Below are positions 1 to 7,530 of a DNA stretch of 64,000 bases, one piece after another. The notes under the pieces are model-generated. The model did not search any database, was not told the origin of the DNA, and worked only from the letters and a program-made list of their open reading frames with translations. Every line of letters starts with the position of its first letter. Position 1 is the stretch's first letter. The position numbers and the translations under genes were made by a program. The DNA comes from Sinorhizobium glycinis. Lineage in GTDB: Bacteria > Pseudomonadota > Alphaproteobacteria > Rhizobiales > Rhizobiaceae. The DNA is taken from positions 488,912 to 552,911 of the forward strand of contig NZ_LPUX01000061.1 in the NCBI RefSeq assembly GCF_001651865.1. The letters run 5' to 3'.

Positions 1-572
1 TTAAGAGACCCGGAAGCCCTAAAAGCCGCCGGAGCGAAGCCGGATCCTGTGGCAATAGTCAATGACGTCAAGTTGAGTCCGCCTTGTCACGTGCGAAAAG
101 CACCTCATTCGCTTCTTCCTATCCGGCGGCCGTGAATATTGCCGTGACGCGTGCATGTTTGCTGTTGACATTGGTTGATCTCGATTACTGTCGCAGGCGG
201 TTCTGTGCAGCTTCTCTGCAACCCTGCACCCGGCCTCGCAGTGGCAACGGACGAGAAACTGGCAGCGAGAAGGATGGCTCTCGTGGAGGGGGTACCTGTC
301 GCGCCACGATAATCCGCCCAGGCGATTTAAGTTTGTAAGAGGCCTGGCTCAGCATGGTTTTCTCCTTCTGATGCCACTGCTGGTGGTGAGCTGCCTCTAA
401 GGGAAGCCGCCGTCAAGCGGCGGCAATTGGAAGGGAGGGCTGGCGGACGGGGGCGTCAGGCCAATGTCGCAGGCGACTACCTGCGACAGTGGCAACTGTT
501 GAGTTAGAGAGCTAACAGCAGAGTAGAAATACGCGCAGTGCTGAAAGCCTTTCGCGCGTAGCCTTCGCGATC
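1..572. other. Start of window, no supported gene
   Basis: No reading frame in this stretch looks like a protein by composition. The only long plus-strand frame (84-338) is Arg/Cys-rich and has no credible ribosome binding site. A small GC hairpin (GCCGCC 406-411 pairing with GGCGGC 419-424) is the one visible structure, and it lacks a T-run. This is accessory DNA at the truncated left edge of the island, and part of it may be gene remnant. Confidence 0.4.
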
Positions 573-923
573 TTACAGTTCTTGGAATCGGTGAGTTCCA
601 TGAAACCCCGCCGACTCATTTGAAACCCATAGCCAAGTGAGAACATACGCGCCGCTGGGCGTCCGCTCTGTCGGTCCATTGCAAGGTACATGGGTATAGT
701 CGTCATGTGCGTTGGCTGCCTGTCGAAATCTTTCGCCGTCGGGGTGCGGTTTTTCCGTTAACTTATCCCGGATAATTCCGGGGCCAATTAGATCAATAAT
801 CCGGCTGACTTCATGTTCGTCCAGTTCCACCCACATACCATCGCCCACAACTCGATACCTGATAGGCTCGGTTGAATTTTTGTTGGCGGCAATAAAAAAG
901 TTGGATGACGGCGAATCCGGCAA
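573..923 (-). CDS. Hypothetical island protein, 116 aa
   Basis: Unrecognised protein. The composition is balanced and soluble, with acidic and charged stretches around VGDGMWVELDEHEV and a C-terminal part rich in Thr, Trp and Gly. No membrane segment or signal peptide is visible. The start used is TTG at 923, and no good Shine-Dalgarno precedes it. A second minus-strand frame starting at 1035 also reads plausibly for about 40 residues before overlapping this one, so the true gene may begin upstream with a frame change. Neighbours are other unknown small genes of the island. No function is proposed. Confidence 0.42.
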   Translation of the reverse strand: MPDSPSSNFFIAANKNSTEPIRYRVVGDGMWVELDEHEVSRIIDLIGPGIIRDKLTEKPHPDGERFRQAANAHDDYTHVPCNGPTERTPSGAYVLTWLWVSNESAGFHGTHRFQEL

Positions 924-1125
924 GGTAGCGGGATAGATTTTTGACTTTGAGTACGAAGCGTGCTAGTCGCGATGGACCATCTGAAAGGATGGCGAGCGTG
1001 ATTGAGGTGCCCCGCTCGATAATGATCAGAAGCATCCCGCGTAGCGCTTCACGGCCGGATCGTAAAGATCAAGTAGTGGACGACTAGGCAGCGGCTAGTC
1101 CTTCGACCTTGCGTCGTCGCATTAG

Positions 1126-1152
1126 AAAGCAGGCCTACAGGCCTGCTTTTTT
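1126..1152 (+). terminator. Strong Rho-independent terminator, orphan on + strand
   Basis: AAAGCAGGCC (1126-1135), a TACA loop, and GGCCTGCTTT (1140-1149) form a perfect 10-bp stem followed by TTTTTTGTTTT. The T-run is on the plus strand, yet no plus-strand gene ends here. A smaller hairpin (GACTAG ... CTAGTC, about 1081-1099) lies just upstream, so the element could end a small RNA. It may also serve weakly as terminator for the minus-strand gene ending at 1221. Confidence 0.75.
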
Positions 1153-1220
1153 GTTTTCCCGGGCGACAGAGCAAGAGCGATGTGCAATTCGAGGGGCGCA
1201 GAAGAAGGGCGGTACAGCAG

Positions 1221-2027
1221 CTAATCACTTTCGCACGGTCGGTGGACGGCGGCTGGATGACCATCCTTGCGCAAAACCAGAGTTGCTACCTCTGGATAGC
1301 GCCAAGGTAGCTCCGTCACAAAATCCTGCAGTTGCTCCAAGAGTGATTCATCCAGCTCTCTGTAGCCTCCAGACGCGACCTGTAAAAAGGGCCTCGCTGA
1401 TCCCCCGAATCCGTCCATTCGCCAGTTTTCTATGTCCGCCGAATAGCCCCCAAGGAGGGAGAGTGGCCTCTCGTCATGATCCACGAGCCATTGGTTGACG
1501 ATTTGCATCAGGTAGGGCGGATGAAACGGTTCGGACCGATCGTGAATGGTATCGGCCGAGACCTCATAGTTTGACATCATCAGAGCGATAGTGGTTGTAG
1601 AAGATTGGTCTTGCTGCACTTCAGTGCCCGGCGATCCGCGCGAATCCATCGGCGATGGGCGGAATACCTGAGCTGGATCGCCATCGTGGCAGGTTATCAG
1701 GACAACTGCCTTCGATTCAACCCAAGGTAGAGAGCAGATGAATCTGTGCAGCTTTGGCAACAGGTCTAGGCCAAGGTTCCGGTAGCCGCCGGAAGCGATC
1801 AAAAGGTTCGATGGTAAGGAGCCTGCGAAACCTGAGATGTCGATAGTAGTCGTGTCGAAACTTTTCCCGGTGAGGAGAGCCAGCGGTTTCAACGCCCGGC
1901 AAGCTAGCCATTCGTTAATGCGCTTGAATAGGTCAGGAGTTGGCTTTTCCCCGTCCGGGGTGGTGCTATATCCGGTCGTCAACTCGCGTGTCGACATGAA
2001 AAGTGTGATGGAGGTGTTGGAACTCAT
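1221..2027 (-). CDS. Hypothetical protein with two tandem copies of a ~90-aa domain
   Basis: 268-aa protein made of an internal duplication. Copy 1 (about residues 33-125) and copy 2 (about 170-264) align along their whole length. Both have an (I/V)N(E/Q)WL helix, a P-L-(A/S)-LL-G segment, a conserved (I/V)ASGGYR motif, a long helix ending in LPW, and a hydrophobic strand followed by a DG(D/H)PA segment before a final RP. The linker between copies is Ser/Thr/Gln-rich. No signal peptide or membrane segment is seen. The repeated ASGGYR and DG-PA signatures suggest a paired binding fold, but I do not recognise the family. Start is ATG at 2027; MSTREL a few codons in is an alternative. Confidence 0.75.
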   Translation of the reverse strand: MSSNTSITLFMSTRELTTGYSTTPDGEKPTPDLFKRINEWLACRALKPLALLTGKSFDTTTIDISGFAGSLPSNLLIASGGYRNLGLDLLPKLHRFICSLPWVESKAVVLITCHDGDPAQVFRPSPMDSRGSPGTEVQQDQSSTTTIALMMSNYEVSADTIHDRSEPFHPPYLMQIVNQWLVDHDERPLSLLGGYSADIENWRMDGFGGSARPFLQVASGGYRELDESLLEQLQDFVTELPWRYPEVATLVLRKDGHPAAVHRPCESD

Positions 2028-2180
2028 TGAACGTCTCTATGGTAATCACTACTAAAAAGTATTTCTCTGATATTGTTCGGCCGCAACTGGTTGGCCGATT
2101 GGAACAGCGGCAATGCTAAGGATACGTCTCAACTTACTACTTGGCCTTGTCGATTGTCTCAGCTTCTCGCTGGAAAGTGC

Positions 2181-2321
2181 TCAGTCGTCGATGATCTCGC
2201 CATCTTCTCGGACTTCCACGCATTCAGGATGGTCTGTCCGAGAAAGCTGGAAAAGGACGACAGACTTCGCTCTCGATCCCAGATCGAGGCTGAGATCAAT
2301 GCACTTTGTTTCCACGGCCAC
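2181..2321 (-). CDS. Possible small protein, 46 aa
   Basis: This minus-strand frame starts at GTG 2321 behind a purine-rich GGAGAAGAGGAAG segment and ends at TGA 2181-2183. The predicted peptide is acidic, with 2 Cys and a tail reading VREDGEIIDD, which has a natural protein composition. The plus strand also carries an open frame here (2073-2471) with fair composition, so strand choice is uncertain. It is too short for family recognition. Confidence 0.33.
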   Translation of the reverse strand: MAVETKCIDLSLDLGSRAKSVVLFQLSRTDHPECVEVREDGEIIDD

Positions 2322-2427
2322 GGTCTGAAGCGCTTCCTCTTCTCCGAGCTCGAAACGGCTCGATCAAAGAGAGAACCAATCGTGCAGTCGGAATTTATCG
2401 GCGGCAAGTTTCTCAGACCACAACTTC

Positions 2428-3153
2428 ATGGGCGTTGTCACGACATCCGCCAAAGATCCCACAGATCTTGAATTCCCTTGCGGCCGCTTGTTTTCCGGGC
2501 GACGATTCGTGTATCGCAATTGGATACCGGTTTCCGGTCTCAGGATGAGCCAAGCAAACTCCGTCTATACGCTGAACTTCGAAAGCATTTCGCAACTCAA
2601 AGCAACATCAGGGCTCCAAACCTCGACCTACACAGGAACGCTTCTGGCAAGTGGGCTCGATGCGTCCTTCGAGATCCTTCACGGTAAGATCCGATTCTTC
2701 CTGGATGGAGTGGAGGACAGCCCCGACGGCGCGTTCGGCGGCCAAATACGTCGATATGAGCGAGCGATTATGAATGCGGTAAGCGTGCGGAGCAGCACGC
2801 ACCGCTCCGTGATTTGCGGGAAATGGCACGTTCCGGGACGAGACTATAGTCCGCTTTTCATACCGTACGTGACCCGCGAGTTCCTTCCGAGCGGGGAGGT
2901 CGCCTCCCGGCGCTATAGCCTTGAAATCTTTGATTATGATGAGCTCGATAATGGGGGCACGATTGGATGCACTTTACATGACTGTAGCGAGATCTATCGC
3001 CCGCTTCATGTGGTAGCGAAAAATACTCTTAATCGTGCAGAAGAATATCTTCTGGCAGGTGAAGCGTGCCCAATAGAAGGAGTGATTTGGTATCCAGACA
3101 CAGCCACTGCTGACCTGCCGATTGTGGTAAGCCGACCGTCCTCCTGGAGATAG
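2428..3153 (+). CDS. Hypothetical protein, 241 aa
   Basis: Unrecognised protein. The first 39 residues are less convincing, and the natural protein character begins near MSQANSVYTLNF (about residue 40, nt 2545). Residues 55-215 have an alternating strand-like pattern with aromatic residues (RFFLDG, FIPYVTREFLPSG, RRYSLEIFDYDEL) and a GCTLHDCSEIY segment with two Cys. No membrane segment, signal peptide or catalytic motif is evident. The gene stands alone between minus-strand genes. The true start may be ATG 2428 or the internal ATG. Confidence 0.6.
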   Translation: MGVVTTSAKDPTDLEFPCGRLFSGRRFVYRNWIPVSGLRMSQANSVYTLNFESISQLKATSGLQTSTYTGTLLASGLDASFEILHGKIRFFLDGVEDSPDGAFGGQIRRYERAIMNAVSVRSSTHRSVICGKWHVPGRDYSPLFIPYVTREFLPSGEVASRRYSLEIFDYDELDNGGTIGCTLHDCSEIYRPLHVVAKNTLNRAEEYLLAGEACPIEGVIWYPDTATADLPIVVSRPSSWR

Positions 3154-3328
3154 TCACGCTAAGGACGAAAGCTCCCGGACTAGCAAATCAAAGGTTTTTT
3201 AAGGTCGGCTCCGACGCGCTCAGCGAGATGACGGTGAAGTACCTGCTCACAGCTCCGCCCGACATGTGGCCATTCGTTGGTGGCCCGTATGGATCTGATG
3301 GTCCCTCAATTCCAAGCGGTTGGTTTGC

Positions 3329-3718
3329 TTACGCGTTGCGGGTCGGAACCTCCGCCACTGACCTACTTTTTCGATTTTTCGAGATCGGCATCACATCGAA
3401 ATACTTGGACCGCTGATGAGACGGCATTAGCCGGATCAGATTCCAGAAAAATTCACTGACTGCGGCCTCCTTGGTGGGGAGCGTTGAGGTGGCCGTCCAA
3501 GTTTTCCGTCCACCCCGCCGCCGGGCGAGTACGACCCATTTGTCAGCCTCGGTTTCGTGCGGCTCGAACTGGAGCCCTACGCGAAACAGAAACAGCTCAA
3601 CCAGATGAGGAAGCTCTCCCTTTCGTGTCCCTTTCCCCCCGAACGGCTCCATGTTGAGTTTGAACACCCGCCCGTTGGAAAGATCGGAGGGCGTAATTTC
3701 CGGATAGTGAAGTGGCAT
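3329..3718 (-). CDS. Hypothetical protein, 129 aa
   Basis: Basic soluble protein of unknown function. The N-terminal half has a plausible beta pattern (RVFKLNMEPFGGKGTRKGEL, LVELFLFRVGLQFEP). A central RRRGGRKTW basic patch and an amphipathic helix (VSEFFWNLIRLM) follow. It is the last of a run of minus-strand small genes (from 4791 down to 3329), spaced as if transcribed together. No signal peptide, Cys pairs or known motif. Real by composition; function unknown. Confidence 0.6.
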   Translation of the reverse strand: MPLHYPEITPSDLSNGRVFKLNMEPFGGKGTRKGELPHLVELFLFRVGLQFEPHETEADKWVVLARRRGGRKTWTATSTLPTKEAAVSEFFWNLIRLMPSHQRSKYFDVMPISKNRKSRSVAEVPTRNA

Positions 3719-3769
3719 AAGGTGTCCTTAGATGATCGTGAAAAGTTGGAAGAGTCTTGAGGAAGCGTG

Positions 3770-4089
3770 TCAAAATGGCTGCTTCCGTGGTGATGGAGAC
3801 GAGACAGACGCTAAGTCAAATCGAGGCGTCTGGGGGACTCGCGTATAGTCGAAATCTCCAGACACCAACTGGTCGAAGGTCCACTCTTGTCCGTCCTCGC
3901 ACAGAAAGAGCATATTCCCTTCGCGTTCTAAAGTCCGCTGAGTATCCCAGTGGATCTCGCTTTCACCAGAGTATTCAGGGTCGTGGCTTTCTGGTCTATG
4001 CCCAGTATCAGCGCCGTCGCGAGAAACGGTTTCAGCAGTGCCGACAATGCGAGTCCGTTAGGGGACAGGTATACCTTCGATGAGCTCAT
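3770..4089 (-). pseudogene. Small coding frame without a usable start, probably frameshifted
   Basis: Reading to the TGA at 3770-3772, the minus strand encodes a convincing acidic/aromatic segment (GHRPESHDPEYSGESEIHWD, then LEREGNMLFLCEDGQEWTF, DYTRVPQTPRF). This frame meets an in-frame TAA upstream with no ATG, GTG or TTG between. The only ATG in the right place (4089, 8 nt after the stop of the upstream gene) is in a different frame that runs 53 codons to a stop. Either a +1/-1 frameshift has broken the gene, or a non-standard start such as ATT is used. Function unknown. Confidence 0.45.
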
Positions 4090-4096
4090 GTCTGGA

Positions 4097-4375
4097 TCAG
4101 CCCGTTGCTTCATCATCATTGTCGGCTGATTTTTCGATCGGCGGCAAGCGAATGTTGCAAGTGAGACGCGCTTGGTAGACGGCGTCTATGTTTCGTCGGT
4201 CGATCAGGGACCGGCAGCCCATGCGGTGAAAATGAGGAAGTGATCGGAGCGAAGCGACTTTTGGTGCGGCAAACAACGCAGCTTGGGCGGCCGGAACAGT
4301 AATGTGGTCAATCACCTTGTCCGCGAAATCGGTGTTCTTATAGGTCCGGCTAAGGTCTTTCGTCAGCACCGTCAC
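4097..4375 (-). CDS. Hypothetical protein, 92 aa
   Basis: Begins at GTG 4375 and ends 8 nt before the ATG at 4089 of the next gene, so the pair is probably co-transcribed. The N-terminal half is helical and mildly hydrophobic (DKVIDHITVPAAQAALFAAP). The middle is basic with His and Cys, and the tail is acidic (SADNDDEATG). No family recognised. It belongs to the minus-strand run of small island genes. Confidence 0.5.
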   Translation of the reverse strand: MTVLTKDLSRTYKNTDFADKVIDHITVPAAQAALFAAPKVASLRSLPHFHRMGCRSLIDRRNIDAVYQARLTCNIRLPPIEKSADNDDEATG

Positions 4376-4602
4376 TTTTGGCTGCCCGCTAGCGGCACCG
4401 TCACCACCGCAAAGGTGTCGTCGAACCCATCACCTGTGCAGGCGCTGGTAGGAAAGTGAGCGCTTTCGCGCAGGTGAAGGCATCCAGTCGGCAATCGCCG
4501 AAAGACTGGCCAGGTTTGCCCTGCTCGACGGACGTGTTCCAGTCCCCGCGCAGGTGGCCGATGCCTTTCTCCGGATCAATCGCGTGTCTGCGGGGGTCCA
4601 GG

Positions 4603-4791
4603 TCAATACTGCGGGCGTGCCTCATCGCTCGATTCCCATTCCGGGCGATGCTCGTAGCAAAACCATTTCGGTTCGCTTCGCCCCACTGCGAAGCCGAAGC
4701 TGCCCCACTTCTTGCAGTCCGGTTGCTCGCACCAATGAACCCAAAGAACCGTATCGCTTCGCGTGTTTCCCGATATCCGTTCGTCACTCAT
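4603..4791 (-). CDS. Small putative zinc-binding protein, 62 aa
   Basis: Starts at ATG 4791 (MSDERISGN); a longer frame to 4860 exists but its first 23 residues look unnatural. The body contains WCEQPDCKKWG, then PKWFCYEH, giving two Cys five residues apart and a later Cys-x-x-His, which would suit a single metal site. Aromatic-rich, no membrane segment. Proteins of this kind are usually uncharacterised in rhizobia. First gene of the minus-strand run. Confidence 0.55.
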   Translation of the reverse strand: MSDERISGNTRSDTVLWVHWCEQPDCKKWGSFGFAVGRSEPKWFCYEHRPEWESSDEARPQY

Positions 4792-4905
4792 CGCAGGTTC
4801 CTTCGCCAAGCCGACCAGCGGGCGCCTATCTTGCCAGCCGAAAATCTGTGGAACTCGCACGCGGCTGTCATTGTTCTCTGTTTGTTCTTGTACTATTTGG
4901 CGATC

Positions 4906-5172
4906 ATGGTCGAGACAATCGGTGAAGCTTTCAGTCTGGGATGGCAGCTAAAGGCGCGGTGCGCGTATGGCCATCGTGACGGAATGAAGTCCGTTCGCAG
5001 GTGCACGTGGAACTACGATCTCGACATGCTGACGCTGGTGGCCACGCGTGGCAGAGACTTCCCACTGTCGTTGGTCGCCAGCCGTCTTCGTTGCCCACGA
5101 TGCGGCTCCAGGACGGTGACCGTCTTGTTCATGCCTCCGACGGAGGGCGACCGGCGGCGCGGGGCGGCATAG
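4906..5172 (+). CDS. Small protein with CxxC zinc ribbon, 88 aa
   Basis: The N-terminal part (GEAFSLGWQLKARCAYG) resembles the start of small rhizobial DNA- or metal-associated proteins. Residues 60-80 contain LRCPRCGSRTVTVLFMPP, a Cys-Pro-x-Cys-Gly knuckle that likely pairs with the Cys residues near 20 and 32 (RCAYGHR, RRCTWNYD) to bind zinc. Start chosen at ATG 4906 because residues before it in the longer frame are unlike protein. Small proteins with this CPxCGS ending are common as hypotheticals in Rhizobiales; no role is known to me. Confidence 0.65.
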   Translation: MVETIGEAFSLGWQLKARCAYGHRDGMKSVRRCTWNYDLDMLTLVATRGRDFPLSLVASRLRCPRCGSRTVTVLFMPPTEGDRRRGAA

Positions 5173-5505
5173 CTGATGGGTTTTGTGCTCCTGAAGAAGG
5201 CGACGGGCAGCGCTCCCTCGGGGAGGAGACGGGAGCGCTGCCTGCTCGGTCGACTCAGGGCATTGTGGAGGGTAAAAGCCGACCTCCTGTGTCGCTTTCG
5301 AGGCGACGGCAGCTAACGTCTTCCTATTCGGATGGTTCCCAAGAGGCATCAGTTCCGTTCCGGCAGTCTTGATCGGTTGGGTTGGCGGCCGCCCACGCAT
5401 GGGCTTTGGAGCCGCTCGTGCGGTGATGCGCTTGAGCAAGATTCCGCGAGGGCTTGCCGCCCCTAGAACCGCTCCTATCCTATTTGATCATCGAAGGAGG
5501 AAAGC
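5173..5505. repeat. Intergenic region with a perfect 12-bp inverted repeat
   Basis: No gene seen. GGCAGCGCTCCC (5206-5217) and GGGAGCGCTGCC (5231-5242) form a perfect 12-bp inverted repeat with a 13-nt loop. It follows the stop of the upstream gene (5172) by 33 nt and has no T-run. It could be a transcript-end hairpin or a protein-binding palindrome. Confidence 0.55.
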
Positions 5506-5679
5506 ATGGCAGACGATCCGAAGAAGCAGGGCCGCGACCGCAAGTTTGCATCCACACAGGAGCATGAGGTCGCCTACATCGTGAAGACGGCCAAGGTCAC
5601 GCGGCAGAAGGCGCTAAAGGCGATCCGGGAGGCTGGGCCGAGCCGTGTCAAGGTGATGGAGTATCTCGGAAAGAAATAG
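5506..5679 (+). CDS. DUF3606 family small protein, 57 aa
   Basis: Short protein that begins MADDPKKQGRDRKFAST and continues with QEHEVAYIVKTAKVTRQKAL and a C-terminal AIREAGPSRVKVMEYLGKK. The pattern (basic N-terminus, the HEV-Y segment, a helix-turn-helix-like AL-AI-E-GPS-V-V--YL ending) is that of DUF3606. These are small alphaproteobacterial proteins of unknown function, often on plasmids and islands. A strong Shine-Dalgarno (GAAGGAGGAAAGC) precedes ATG 5506. Single-domain, cytosolic, no Cys. Confidence 0.85.
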   Translation: MADDPKKQGRDRKFASTQEHEVAYIVKTAKVTRQKALKAIREAGPSRVKVMEYLGKK

Positions 5680-5792
5680 CGCCCTCAGCTGCCTCGCGGC
5701 AGCCTTATCGTAAGGGGGCGATGGTTCACTCAATGAGGCTAATGGACTCAACCGCTAATATACGTAATCGTGCCCGGCTGAGGGGGTGCGAC

Positions 5793-6155
5793 ATGGGAAC
5801 GGTTGTCGACTTTGATCCGCGCAAGCATCGCAAGCGGAAGGGGAAACATAATGGTCCATCTCCGCCGCGCTATGCTCGCAAGGTGTCAGTGAAGGCTCAG
5901 TTTCGCGAGTGGATTCCCGGTGTCGCTCTTGCGACGGGCGTTACCATCCTGGTCGCAGCAATGCTCACATCCCCAATGGCGTCCGGCATCGGATGCGATA
6001 TCAAAGGAAATGTCAGCACCACGGGCGAGCGGATATTTCACGTTCCCGGCCAAGAATATTATCGCGAGACGGTCGTTAATCCCCTGCTCGGGGAACGTTG
6101 GTTCTGCTCTGAAGAAGCGGCGCGTGAAGCCGGATGGCGGAAGGCTTATCGGTGA
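5793..6155 (+). CDS. Membrane-anchored sunset-domain protein, 120 aa
   Basis: Starts at ATG 5793 (MGTVVDFDPRKHRKRKG) behind GAGGGGGTGCGAC; an ATG at 5721 gives a longer but less natural N-terminus. Order of parts: basic cytoplasmic N-terminus, one transmembrane helix (IPGVALATGVTILVAAMLT), then a periplasmic C-terminus GCDIKGNVSTTGERIFHVPG ... YYRETVVNPLLGERWFCSEEEA-like ending. The IKGN-(S/I)-G-(E/K)-I-H-PG-YY-T-I-P--GE-WFCSE-EA-AGWR pattern is the 'sunset' domain found beside nuclease-like proteins in rhizobia. Two Cys (GCD, WFCS) could form a disulfide. Often found on plasmids and islands near DNA ligase genes. Confidence 0.75.
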   Translation: MGTVVDFDPRKHRKRKGKHNGPSPPRYARKVSVKAQFREWIPGVALATGVTILVAAMLTSPMASGIGCDIKGNVSTTGERIFHVPGQEYYRETVVNPLLGERWFCSEEAAREAGWRKAYR

Positions 6156-6188
6156 GGCGATTTCTCTAGTCTGCGCGTTAATTCGCGA

Positions 6189-7160
6189 ATGGTCAGAACA
6201 TCCTCGAAAAAACCCACAGGCAGGCCGCCGCCCGACCCAATGCCGAGCCGCATCGATCCATGCTTGGCGATGCTCGTGGACAGGCCGCCCAAAGGGCCGC
6301 AGTGGTCCTTCGAAGTGAAATGGGACGGTTATCGGCTAGCAGCCCACATCGAGCCGGGCCAGGTCAGAATCATCACCCGGGGCGGCTACGATTGGACTCC
6401 TCGATTTCCGGCCATTGCGGACGAGGCGCGTCTGATTCCGCTCCAAACCGCCATCCTTGACGGCGAAGCGGTCGTGCTCGATGAGCAGGGGCGCTCCGAT
6501 TTCGGAATGCTTCAACGTGCGCTCGGCCGAAGGCCTGCATTGCACGAGCCCGGCGAAATCATCCTCTTCGCCTTTGATGTTCTTTATCTCGACGGCTGCG
6601 ACCTGCGCCGTCTGCCGCAGCGAGAACGGCGGCGGCTACTTGAACAAGTTCTCTCCGGTCAAACAGGTGCCGTCCGTCTTTCGGAAGAGGTGCAGGCGGA
6701 TGGGGACGAATTCTACCGCGTTGCCTGCGAGCACGGTCTCGAAGGGATCATCGCCAAACATCGCGAGAAGCCTTATAGGTCCGGGCGCACCGGAGACTGG
6801 CTGAAGATAACCTGCACACGCCGAGACACATTTGTGATCGTCGGCTACGAGCCATCTGTGTTGCCAGGCGCGATCGGTCGCCTGTTGCTCGCGGCCAAAA
6901 AAGATGAAAGCCTGGTTTATGTCGGCGGGTGCGGCACGGGTTGGAGCCAGCGCGAGTCGGTCGCGCTGCGCGAGTTGCTCGATGGGATCGTGACTGACGA
7001 GCCTCAGGTATCACTCAGGCGCAAGCGCGCTGTCTTCACGCAGCCGTTGCTCGTGGCGGAAGTCGAATATCGCGCTTGGACGGAAGACGGAAAGCTTAGG
7101 CATCCTTCGTTCAAGGGGATCAGGGAGAGGGCGGATGAAGCGGCGGTCTTCAACCTCTAG
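6189..7160 (+). CDS. ATP-dependent DNA ligase, LigD-type ligase domain
   Basis: 323-aa stand-alone ligase of the bacterial NHEJ (LigD) class. Motif I EVKWDGYRLAAH (about residue 43) supplies the Lys that is adenylated. Motif III/IIIa is around DGEAVVLDEQGRSDFGMLQ and FDVLYLDG. Motif IV is GLEGIIAKH, and motif V is RTGDWLKITC. The OB-fold domain follows (FVIVGYEPS ... YRAWTEDGKLRHPSFKGIRE). It lacks the polymerase and 3'-phosphoesterase domains of full LigD, and no ku gene is in the window, so it may work with chromosomal Ku or in island maintenance. Rhizobia commonly carry several such ligases on replicons and islands. It may share a transcript with the sunset-domain gene 33 nt upstream. Confidence 0.9.
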   Translation: MVRTSSKKPTGRPPPDPMPSRIDPCLAMLVDRPPKGPQWSFEVKWDGYRLAAHIEPGQVRIITRGGYDWTPRFPAIADEARLIPLQTAILDGEAVVLDEQGRSDFGMLQRALGRRPALHEPGEIILFAFDVLYLDGCDLRRLPQRERRRLLEQVLSGQTGAVRLSEEVQADGDEFYRVACEHGLEGIIAKHREKPYRSGRTGDWLKITCTRRDTFVIVGYEPSVLPGAIGRLLLAAKKDESLVYVGGCGTGWSQRESVALRELLDGIVTDEPQVSLRRKRAVFTQPLLVAEVEYRAWTEDGKLRHPSFKGIRERADEAAVFNL

Positions 7161-7530
7161 CCTCCCCAACATGTACCGCGCCGATGCTTAGTACTAGGTC
7201 ACCCAGCCTGGTTTATCTCTCCGCATTACTTGAAACTCCTTATGTTGACCGGAAATAGGCCTAAGAACTCGGCAATAATGCAGCAGAGTCGACTGATCAG
7301 CAAGACGGGCGACGACGATGCCTCAAAGAACCGCCTGGTTTCAGGCCGGGCCCCGCACGTGCTTGCCGTCTCCTGGTGCGATCGGCGCTTGACAGCCGGT
7401 AAAAACCAACCGAGCCTTTACACTGTCGCGATGGGGCGGCAAATTTGCGGTCATGACGGATGAAGACGCTCGCGCCATTGTAGCCTTTGCCAGCACTCGA
7501 CTCGATCACTAGTTCGCCGATCACGCGGAG
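7161..7530. other. Intergenic, possible gene remnant
   Basis: No complete gene is supported. One plus-strand frame ending at the TAG near 7510 reads naturally for about 35 codons (RWGGKFAVMTDEDARAIVAF). It begins after an in-frame stop without a good start, so it may be the tail of a decayed gene. Transcription from the ligase (plus) and from the protease (minus) converges here, but no clear terminator hairpin is seen. Confidence 0.35.

Noticed and set aside
7230..7463. 77-codon plus-strand frame
   Set aside because: Mixed composition, no ribosome site, and a competing frame reads better for a short stretch; treated as remnant or noise.
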